Below are positions 1 to 4,908 of a stretch of DNA of 7,960 nt, piece by piece. The position numbers and the translations under genes were made by a program. Origin of the DNA: Candidatus Dormiibacterota bacterium. Lineage in GTDB: Bacteria > Chloroflexota > Dormibacteria > Aeolococcales > Aeolococcaceae. Where the stretch lies: the NCBI GenBank assembly GCA_027451645.1, contig DAIDIX010000075.1:1-7960 (forward strand), read 5' to 3'. A model generated the notes under the pieces. The model was not told the origin of the DNA. It worked only from the letters and a program-made list of their open reading frames with translations, and made no database searches. The stretch's first letter is position 1; each line of letters starts with the position of its first letter.

Positions 1-478
1 GGAGCTTCTGGGCGGGGGCCAAAAGGAGCTGTGATCTTGGATCACGTCCCTGAGTTCCGCGCGAGTAGCCACAGTGTGGCTGGAGCCCGGTCTGGGCGGA
101 CAGCCGGCCCTCCCTGGCCGATGCCCAGAATCGGCTCCTCGCGCCTGACAGCGAGAAGAAGTGCCGCAAGGCGCTCATCATCGGCCATCGCGGTGCTCGC
201 GATGGAGCGAAGAACCGATGGCATCCGACCGCAGCTTCCGGCACCTGCCCGGCGGCGGGTCGGTGTCGGGTCCCTCTCGGGTCAGGGCCACAACCGCGGT
301 TATCCGCTGAGACCTCCTTGCACCCTCGGGGCGGATCTAGATGGCGGCATTGGGCCGTGTTCGCGCAAAGCCAGAGGCGGCCGCGACTCGGGGGTGGGAC
401 GAGCGGTGTGTGGGATACGGAGGTATCCCGTGGAACGTTGGGATCTCCCGGGGACCAACCGCTGTCGTTGAGTTCCAG
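1..478. other. GC-rich structured non-coding region, possible large RNA
   Basis: No open frame here reads like a protein: translations are rich in Arg, Gly, Ser and Pro with no recognisable domain. GC content is clearly higher than in the genes to the right. Short inverted repeats cover much of the stretch: 31-36/40-45 (6 bp, 3-nt loop), 105-109/116-120, 138-142/151-155, 161-165/170-174 closing a GCAA tetraloop as read on the plus strand, 179-184/215-220 enclosing 186-192/198-204, 248-251/256-259, 302-307/331-336, 353-357/378-382, 412-418/423-429 and 437-441/455-459. I looked for RNase P RNA, tmRNA, SRP RNA and rRNA signatures on both strands and found none. It may be an unassigned structured RNA, read either downstream of the tRNA on the minus strand or as a plus-strand transcript; the GNRA loop slightly favours plus. 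GC-rich DNA folds easily by chance, so confidence is limited. Confidence 0.4.
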
Positions 479-551
479 AGCGGGAGACGAGACTCGAACT
501 CGCGACATCCAGCTTGGAAGGCTAGCGCTCTACCAACTGAGCTACTCCCGC
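479..551 (-). tRNA. tRNA-Gly, anticodon TCC
   Basis: The minus strand folds into a complete 73-nt cloverleaf. The acceptor stem is GCGGGAG/CTCCCGC (545-551 with 480-486), the D stem GCTC/GAGC, and the anticodon stem CTAGC/GCTGG with loop CTTCCAA. The anticodon TCC lies at 516-518. The T arm is GCGAG/CTCGT with one G-U pair and loop TTCGAGT. The discriminator is U, as is usual for bacterial tRNA-Gly. The next bases are CTG, so the 3' CCA is not encoded and must be added by a CCA-adding enzyme. The gene stands alone with no neighbouring tRNA in view and is divergent from the hydrolase-fold gene. Confidence 0.96.
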
Positions 552-585
552 AGACGCACTGCCAGAATGCAGTGTGACAACCAGT

Positions 586-591
586 ATTGTA
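586..591 (-). promoter_or_regulatory. possible -10 box of the tRNA-Gly promoter
   Basis: On the minus strand this reads TACAAT, a 5/6 match to TATAAT, about 35 bases upstream of the mature tRNA end. That would leave a short 5' leader for RNase P to remove. The bases about 17 nt further upstream (609-614) read GCGAGC and are not a recognisable -35 box, so the call rests on the -10 element alone. Confidence 0.3.
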
Positions 592-604
592 CAGGATTGA
601 TCTT

Positions 605-618
605 CAGTGCTCGCACTG
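605..618. repeat. 14-bp inverted repeat, possible operator
   Basis: CAGTGC and GCACTG flank a 2-base centre. It lies in the divergent tRNA/hydrolase intergenic region, across the place where the tRNA promoter's -35 contacts would fall. A second inverted pair of the same word, CACTG at 557-561 and CAGTG at 570-574, lies beside the mature tRNA 5' end. The arrangement suggests a dimeric regulator site, but CACTG is a common word in this genome. Confidence 0.3.
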
Positions 619-637
619 CGTTTTCCAGGGCCAGGCA

Positions 638-667
638 TTGTCGCAAGAGTCCACGCTTCTGTACGAT
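638..667 (+). promoter_or_regulatory. candidate promoter giving a leaderless transcript
   Basis: TTGTCG (638-643) and TACGAT (662-667) are 18 bases apart, each a 4/6 match to the sigma-70 consensus. Initiation about 7 bases after the -10 box would fall at or next to the ATG at 674, and there is no Shine-Dalgarno sequence before that ATG. This supports a leaderless mRNA but rests on weak boxes. Confidence 0.3.
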
Positions 668-673
668 GCACGT

Positions 674-1513
674 ATGACATCACAAGATGCAGCGCATCCT
701 GAACTTTCCGGAAGGACTGTTGGGCAGGGACCACCGCTCGTCATCCTTGACAGCTTTGGCAGCGAGTCCGGCTGGTACCGTGCCATCCTGCCTGCACTTG
801 CTTCCCGGTACACCTGCATCGTCGTCGATGCTCCTGACCCCTCAGCTGGATGGAGCGTTGAACAGGTAGCACTTGGCCTTCGCGCATTCCTTGCCTCCTC
901 GAGGTGGACAAGCGTGAACATCATGGCGTTTGGTGCAGGAAGTCCTCCTGCACAGGTATTTGCCAGTCACTGCCGTGACCGTGTGCGGTCGCTCGTTGTG
1001 GTGAACAGTGCTCCCCAGGCCCCAGGAGAGGAGGCATCGGAACACGCCTTCCATGTGGCAGCAGGTGCACTTGGAGCAGCACTGGAGAAAGGCTCGGCAT
1101 CCCTGGGCAGTGGCGAGGAGTCTCAGCCTGGAGCTATACAGCTCATCCGGAGTGCGCTCCGTGTTCCCGGCATGCAGACACTTCGCGGCATTGCCTGTCC
1201 AACGCTCGTCATTCATGGTGGAAAAAACAGGAAGGTCCTTCCAGGAGTCGGATGGTGCATGAAGCATGCCCTCAGCATGGGATCTCTCCAGTTCATCGAG
1301 GAGGGCACACATGGATCGCTCCTTGGAGGAAGCGAGGCACGGGACCTCCTCCAGTTCGTCCATGCCTTCCTCAATGTGCATGCACTCAATGAGCCTGCGA
1401 TCGGGCGGCGTTCTGCTTCGACATTCAGCAGGGAAGAGCGGTGGGTGCGGCATGTGCACCGGCAGCATGCGAGGAAATCCGGCATCCAGGCGAGAGCAGC
1501 ATCACTGCACTGA
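674..1513 (+). CDS. alpha/beta-hydrolase-fold protein, probably catalytically inactive
   Basis: 279 residues with the layout of the alpha/beta-hydrolase family. A GPPLVIL strand (19-25) is followed by the oxyanion-loop region LDSFGSESGW, then YTCIVVDAP, the nucleophile-elbow strand VNIMAFGAG (81-89), RVRSLVVVNSAP (103-114) and CPTLVIHGGKN (175-185). A His lies at 213 in GTHGSLL. Aligned by eye, the elbow motif G-x-S-x-G reads A-F-G-A-G, so Gly87 sits where the nucleophilic Ser should be. Asn185 replaces the catalytic Asp; only His213 remains. The usual HG of the oxyanion loop is DS. It therefore looks like a pseudo-enzyme with a binding or scaffold role. The cap is short, and the last ~40 residues form a basic tail outside the fold. 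The start at 674 is chosen because the family homology begins just after it; an in-frame TTG at 587 would add non-homologous sequence. Confidence 0.8.
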   Translation: MTSQDAAHPELSGRTVGQGPPLVILDSFGSESGWYRAILPALASRYTCIVVDAPDPSAGWSVEQVALGLRAFLASSRWTSVNIMAFGAGSPPAQVFASHCRDRVRSLVVVNSAPQAPGEEASEHAFHVAAGALGAALEKGSASLGSGEESQPGAIQLIRSALRVPGMQTLRGIACPTLVIHGGKNRKVLPGVGWCMKHALSMGSLQFIEEGTHGSLLGGSEARDLLQFVHAFLNVHALNEPAIGRRSASTFSREERWVRHVHRQHARKSGIQARAASLH

Positions 1514-1546
1514 CTGCCACAGGAGAAACCCTTCGTGATGTGGCAG
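1514..1546 (+). other. hairpin immediately after the hydrolase stop codon
   Basis: CTGCCACA (1514-1521) pairs perfectly with TGTGGCAG (1539-1546) around a 17-base loop, starting at the base after the TGA. No T-tract follows, so it is not a standard intrinsic terminator. It could protect the mRNA 3' end or attenuate read-through. Confidence 0.4.
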
Positions 1547-1560
1547 GAGGCACGTACAAT
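1532..1560 (+). promoter_or_regulatory. weak candidate promoter for the HIT gene
   Basis: TACAAT at 1555-1560 is a 5/6 match to the -10 consensus. The -35 position 17 bases upstream (1532-1537, TTCGTG) matches poorly. Initiation near 1567 would give a leader of about 26 bases containing the HIT gene's Shine-Dalgarno sequence. Confidence 0.3.
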
Positions 1561-1592
1561 GGAAGGCGCGGACAATCTCAGGGGGAGGGAGA

Positions 1593-2090
1593 ATGAGCGA
1601 CGAAACGACATGTGTCTTCTGTGAGATGGTTGCAGGACATGTTCCATGCCACCGCATCTGGGAAGACGAGCAGCACCTTGCCTTTCTCTCAAGCTTTCCG
1701 AATACGGTTGGCGTGTCAGTAGTCATACCGAAGGAGCATCACGAGAGCTACGTCTTCCGTGTGCCTGAGGAAGTTGTCGCACGTCTCATGCTTGCAGTGC
1801 GCACTGTGGCACTTCTCCTCGATGCGACCTTTGAAGATGTTGGACGGTGTGCCATGGCTTTTGAGGGATTTGGCGTAAACCATCTCCATGCAAAAGTGTT
1901 TCCCCTCCATGGCACGAATATTGGACCGTGGAGAAAGCTCAGCAGACCCCAGGAGCGGTTCTTCGATGCGTACGAGGGTTTTGTCTCGACTCACGATGGT
2001 GCTCCCTGGTCCGACGAGGATCTCGAGAACCTCGCCAGGGAGATCCGAGGCACTGCAGCCTCCCGTGGAATGACACCAGCTTCCTCATGA
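1593..2090 (+). CDS. HIT-family protein with altered histidine triad
   Basis: 165 residues. The N-terminus CVFCEMVAGHVP (7-18), followed by a WED segment, matches the start of HIT-family nucleotide hydrolases and transferases. The CxxC at 7/10 together with His49 (PKEHHES) and His97 would form the structural zinc site of many bacterial members. The signature segment reads NHLHAKVFPLHG (96-107). Against the family pattern H-x-H-x-H this gives His97, the presumed nucleophile His99, and Lys101 in place of the third His; His106 follows shortly. HIT enzymes act on nucleoside phosphoramidates, dinucleoside polyphosphates or nucleotidylated adducts through a nucleotidyl-His intermediate; the substrate here is unknown. 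The start is supported by GGAGG at 1584-1588. It lies 97 bp upstream of a nucleotidyltransferase on the same strand and could share its transcript. The unusual triad makes activity less certain. Confidence 0.88.
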   Translation: MSDETTCVFCEMVAGHVPCHRIWEDEQHLAFLSSFPNTVGVSVVIPKEHHESYVFRVPEEVVARLMLAVRTVALLLDATFEDVGRCAMAFEGFGVNHLHAKVFPLHGTNIGPWRKLSRPQERFFDAYEGFVSTHDGAPWSDEDLENLAREIRGTAASRGMTPASS

Positions 2091-2187
2091 TCTGCAGCCG
2101 TGGTGCGAGGAGTGGGAAGCTGCCTCGTGTGCAGAAACAGGCAGCAGCATCTGCATCCGGAGGGCAAGGGATCGGGAGGACACAGTC

Positions 2188-2787
2188 ATGAATGAGGAAC
2201 TCGAGCGCGAGGCACTGGCATGGCACAATGACGCATCAGCATTTCTTGCGGACACGTGTCTTGTGGACCTTCTTTCGCCATATGGACGGGTAGTGTTCAC
2301 GGGAAGCTATGCCTACGGCTGCATGCTTGGAGGTGACATAGACTGCTATGTCGTGGCAGATGATCCACCATCGAGGGAGCGGGCTCTTGGTGCAGTGGAG
2401 GACCTTGCTGCTTCGAAGAAATGGAATGGCATCATGCTTTTTGACTGGGAACAGTTTTCCGCATCGCTGGACAAGGGATTTCCGAGCGCATACTACGTTG
2501 GACTGAAACAGCCATACCGCTCCTTCCGCTGGACTGTGGACTGCTGGTTTCTTACAGAGGAGCAGTGTGCTGCGTACACGCATGAGTGGATTGTCGAGGG
2601 AATGCATGGAGCTTCCCTTGAGGCAGTGCTCCACCTCAAGGATGCGAAGCGTAGCGGCCTCATCAAGGGATCCGGCTTTTCCATCTACACTGCCGTCATC
2701 CGTGATGGAGTAGTGGACATTGATGCGTATGAGACGTGGTGGCAGACGGTGTGGCGGGAACGCCAGCACGCAGGAAGCTGGGAATGA
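2188..2787 (+). CDS. Pol-beta-superfamily nucleotidyltransferase
   Basis: 199 residues. The N-terminal half carries the superfamily signature: FTGSYAYG (37-44) followed by GGDIDCYVV (48-56), with metal-binding Asp50 and Asp52. A third acidic residue, Asp118, sits in TVDCWFLT. Such enzymes transfer a nucleoside monophosphate to a small molecule, protein or RNA; known relatives include aminoglycoside nucleotidyltransferases and MNT-type antitoxins. The C-terminal half is mostly helical with several Trp residues and is not recognised further. The start has a strong Shine-Dalgarno sequence, GGGAGGA at 2174-2180, 7 bases before the ATG. The stop overlaps the start of the next gene in ATGA, which implies translational coupling to a kinase of aminoglycoside-phosphotransferase type. 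An antibiotic or metabolite substrate is therefore plausible but not shown. No HEPN toxin gene lies next to it, which argues against an MNT/HEPN pair. Confidence 0.85.
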   Translation: MNEELEREALAWHNDASAFLADTCLVDLLSPYGRVVFTGSYAYGCMLGGDIDCYVVADDPPSRERALGAVEDLAASKKWNGIMLFDWEQFSASLDKGFPSAYYVGLKQPYRSFRWTVDCWFLTEEQCAAYTHEWIVEGMHGASLEAVLHLKDAKRSGLIKGSGFSIYTAVIRDGVVDIDAYETWWQTVWRERQHAGSWE

Positions 2788-3692
2788 GCCTTTTGCGGAG
2801 TGCCAGCGATGGAGGCATTGCACCTGCGCTTGCAGAGATGCCTGAATCATGGACATATCTCTGTTCTGGTGCAGAGTCCGATGTGTACCGGCTCCCTGGA
2901 ATGCCGCCACGCATACTCCGGACAGGTGCTCGGCTCGCAGCATATGAACGCGATGCAGCAGTGCATGTGCTGCTTGGCCAGGCTGTTCCCGTGCCGGAAG
3001 TATATGCAATCGGGATCATGGAGGACATCCCGTACTGCATCTCAGAGGAGCTTCCGGGGATGCCGTATGCTTCTTCTTCGGAGCAGGAGCAGCATGAGTC
3101 ATGTGGTGCAGTCATTGCCCTACTTCAGCGCATCCATGCTGCAGGATGGGAACGGAGTGGTGGAGGAGGTGATGCTGCCATCCGGAGCGGGTATGGACCA
3201 CTTCGTGCAGACGGGTCAGGATCGATGCCCTCGTGGGATGCGTGGATGAACGCTGTGCCAGCGGGAAGTGGAGAGGGTCTTGGAATACCATTGCGGAATG
3301 CCATCATGGAGGCGATTTCCCTCAAGGCACCACGCAATCGTCATGATCATGCACTCGTGCACGGGGATTACGGCTGGAGCAACACCCTTGTCTGTGGTGG
3401 CAAGGTCACTGGTGTTGTTGACTGGTCGACAGCCATGTATGGAGATCCGCTCTACGATGGTGGACGGATATATTTCTGGAGTACATGGGTGCTGCCATGC
3501 ATCCGTGACCTGTGGACGGAATACCTCCGTTGCCATGGCAGAGAGGACCGGTTCTGGGACAGGATATATGCCTCTGCACTCAGGTCTGCTGTGCGGGATG
3601 ATGCGGATACAGTGCGGGACCATGCGAAGGATCTCCTGCCCTGGGTCCGGGCCCGTGCAGAAGTGCTCCTTCAGGAGTGGAAAGACCTGTAG
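2784..3692 (+). CDS. aminoglycoside phosphotransferase-family kinase, APH(4)/hygromycin-kinase-like
   Basis: 302 residues with the APH kinase fold. The N-lobe contains CSGAESDVYRL (27-37) and VPVPEVYAIG (68-77) followed by YCIS. The catalytic loop is LVHGDYGWSNTL (191-202), with catalytic Asp195 and metal ligand Asn200. VVDWSTAMYGDPLYD (211-225) holds the metal-binding Asp213 that corresponds to the DFG Asp. From memory, VDWS-AM-GD, the following FFW-like FWSTW and the PEV-IG-YCIS segment resemble hygromycin B 4-O-phosphotransferase more than other APH subfamilies. The enzyme would transfer phosphate from ATP to a hydroxyl of a small molecule in the cytoplasm; hygromycin itself is unproven. 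The start at 2784 overlaps the preceding stop (ATGA) and has AGGAAG just upstream. An in-frame ATG at 2736 lies well inside the previous gene and is less likely. Confidence 0.85.
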   Translation: MSLLRSASDGGIAPALAEMPESWTYLCSGAESDVYRLPGMPPRILRTGARLAAYERDAAVHVLLGQAVPVPEVYAIGIMEDIPYCISEELPGMPYASSSEQEQHESCGAVIALLQRIHAAGWERSGGGGDAAIRSGYGPLRADGSGSMPSWDAWMNAVPAGSGEGLGIPLRNAIMEAISLKAPRNRHDHALVHGDYGWSNTLVCGGKVTGVVDWSTAMYGDPLYDGGRIYFWSTWVLPCIRDLWTEYLRCHGREDRFWDRIYASALRSAVRDDADTVRDHAKDLLPWVRARAEVLLQEWKDL

Positions 3693-3694
3693 CG

Positions 3695-3714
3695 TGCCAG
3701 GGCGTCTCCTGGCA
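3695..3714 (+). other. hairpin just after the kinase stop codon
   Basis: TGCCAGG (3695-3701) and CCTGGCA (3708-3714) form a perfect 7-bp stem with a 6-base loop, two bases after the TAG. No T-run follows, so simple intrinsic termination is doubtful. An mRNA-stabilising or Rho-assisted role is possible. Confidence 0.4.
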
Positions 3715-3799
3715 GGTAGTGCCACAGATGGAGCAATGTCGTGTATCGTTGAAAGAGCTGGTGCACTGAGCAGCCCAGCATGCAGCAGGAGGTTAGAAT

Positions 3800-4444
3800 A
3801 TGCATCGTCGTCTCGAACTACTTGAAGAGAAGGGCTTCTGCATCCTTCAGGACTATACGGGTACAATGCCAGATCCCAGCGAGTGGGAAGGGCTTGAGTA
3901 CATGGACTGGAAGAGTGGAGGAGATACGAACTTCGCTCCGCTTGCAAGTGCGCTTGGCGAGATGGAGTGCCACGGCTTCTGGGAGCATGGCAAGTCAGAC
4001 AAGGATGGCATCTGGACAAAGAACATCGAGTCATGTCCAACGATCCGCTCCTATGTCGAGAGTGTCCATGGCCGCTATGGTCGTGTCCGCATCATCAAGC
4101 TCAACCCGAGCTCTGAGGAAGATGCGAGAAAGCAGATCCACCTCGATGACAACAACCGTCTCAATCCTGAGGATGAGGGATGGGTTGTCCGGTCATGGCT
4201 TGAGCTTACGGATGTCCCTGGAACGAAATTCATTCTTCGTGGCGAGAAGGAGGATCCTTCTACCGAGACACAGATTCCCCTCCACAAGGGAATGCAGTTC
4301 GTCATTGACTCCGAGCGGATGTGGCATGTGGTTCACAACGTTGGTCCCCAGCCCCGCTACTCCCTCATCACCTCGTGGGAAAGCAATGATGCACTCGAAG
4401 CATGGATGCGAAGCCAGCTTCCTGTCACTGCAGGTGTCCGCTAG
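3800..4444 (+). CDS. putative Fe(II)/2-oxoglutarate-dependent oxygenase
   Basis: 214 residues, not assigned to a named subfamily. The C-terminal ~120 residues look like a double-stranded beta-helix: RVRIIKLNP (95-103), HLD at 114-116, a strand-rich middle (SWLELTDVPG, FILRGEK), then MWHVVHN (174-180) and RYSLI (186-190). His114 and Asp116 form the HxD pair, and His176 is the distal iron ligand. Arg186, exactly 10 residues later, is where the 2-oxoglutarate-binding Arg commonly lies. This spacing is the main reason for the call; aspartyl/asparaginyl-hydroxylase-like or cupin proteins are alternatives. The N-terminal ~90 residues are unrecognised. The start is set by AGGAGG at 3787-3792, 7 bases before the ATG. 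It is 107 bp from the kinase gene, and I see no clear promoter between them, so it may be the last gene of that transcript. Confidence 0.6.
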   Translation: MHRRLELLEEKGFCILQDYTGTMPDPSEWEGLEYMDWKSGGDTNFAPLASALGEMECHGFWEHGKSDKDGIWTKNIESCPTIRSYVESVHGRYGRVRIIKLNPSSEEDARKQIHLDDNNRLNPEDEGWVVRSWLELTDVPGTKFILRGEKEDPSTETQIPLHKGMQFVIDSERMWHVVHNVGPQPRYSLITSWESNDALEAWMRSQLPVTAGVR

Positions 4445-4478
4445 CTGACTCCTGCACTCAGCAAGTGAGCCTCAATGG

Positions 4479-4516
4479 CCCGGGATGCACACACTTTGCA
4501 TTCCGGGACATTTCAT
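4479..4516 (+). terminator. probable transcription terminator after the oxygenase gene
   Basis: An 11-bp stem, 4479-4489 with 4497-4507, contains one G-T mismatch pair and closes a 7-base loop. It is followed by ACATTTCAT, only mildly T-rich. It lies 35 bases after the oxygenase stop codon, which fits the end of the plus-strand gene series. The weak T-tract lowers confidence. Confidence 0.5.
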
Positions 4517-4525
4517 AAGCAAGGC

Positions 4526-4621
4526 ACCGTACTTTCACGGTAGAGCAGTGGCGTAGTCCTCCTGTAGGCAGATTCATCCTCCTGCACCATGCTGGAAGGA
4601 GATGAGACTGAGCATGGGAGG
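4526..4621 (+). promoter_or_regulatory. possible structured leader of the small Cys-rich gene
   Basis: A 5-bp hairpin (4526-4530/4537-4541) is followed by two copies of TCCTCCTG exactly 20 bases apart (4557-4564 and 4577-4584). Two purine tracts that could pair with them follow: AGGAG at 4597-4601 and GGGAGG at 4616-4621. The second is the Shine-Dalgarno sequence of the small gene. The alternatives are mutually exclusive, which is the form expected of a translational switch. I recognise no known riboswitch class and see no clear promoter. Confidence 0.3.
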
Positions 4622-4629
4622 CATATGAC

Positions 4630-4908
4630 ATGCCACACACAACACACCCGCGAAAGAGTGCCAAGCCAGCAGTGGTTGCAGTCTGTGACAGTGCAACACT
4701 CCGCATCGAGCGGATCTGCTCGGGACCCGATTCGAGTGGTGCATGTCCTGAGGTTGAAGTTGGGGAAATCATTCCCTGCGCTGGGTGCCTTCTCTACGGC
4801 AGGGCGTTTGGAGAGTCATCACCATACCGGGTAGGATCCCAGATGACACTCTGTCCTGTCCTTCTTGCCTCACTTGTCAGTGCTGAGGAGAGCCGGGCTG
4901 CAGGCTGA
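4630..4908 (+). CDS. small cysteine-rich protein of unknown function
   Basis: 92 residues, not recognised. It has six Cys (19, 30, 39, 50, 53, 75), including a CxxC in IIPCAGCLLYG. This suggests metal binding or a redox role, but the set matches no zinc-ribbon spacing I can name. There is no signal peptide or membrane segment; the N-terminus is His- and Lys-rich. The frame is supported by a Shine-Dalgarno sequence, GGGAGG at 4616-4621, 8 bases before the ATG, and by codon choices like those of neighbouring genes. A nearer ATG at 4625 is too close to that tract. The last 32 bases overlap, tail to tail, the 3' end of the histidine kinase on the other strand. It could be a spurious frame, but start signal and codon use argue otherwise. 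Confidence 0.5.
   Translation: MPHTTHPRKSAKPAVVAVCDSATLRIERICSGPDSSGACPEVEVGEIIPCAGCLLYGRAFGESSPYRVGSQMTLCPVLLASLVSAEESRAAG

Noticed and set aside
42..224. 60-residue minus-strand frame in the GC-rich region
   Set aside because: No ribosome site, no recognisable domain, and it lies across strong hairpins (186-204); chance frames are expected in GC-rich DNA.
1..478. RNase P RNA, tmRNA, SRP RNA or rRNA fragment
   Set aside because: The hallmark conserved strings of each (e.g. GAGGAAAGTCC of RNase P, the tmRNA tag reading frame, the rRNA 530-loop) are absent on both strands.
587..673. Upstream TTG start extending the hydrolase-fold protein by 29 residues
   Set aside because: The extension has no family similarity or ribosome site and overlaps the putative promoter region.
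842..1468. Minus-strand frame of 208 residues opposite the hydrolase-fold gene
   Set aside because: Cys/His/Arg-rich translation without a domain; the plus strand has clear fold-level similarity.
2736..2783. Upstream ATG adding 16 residues to the APH-like kinase
   Set aside because: It would overlap the nucleotidyltransferase by 52 bases; the ATGA overlap at 2784 with AGGAAG upstream is the more usual arrangement.
3794..3799. TAGAAT just before the oxygenase ATG as a -10 box
   Set aside because: Transcription would start inside the gene and lose the clear AGGAGG ribosome site; no -35 lies 17 bases upstream.
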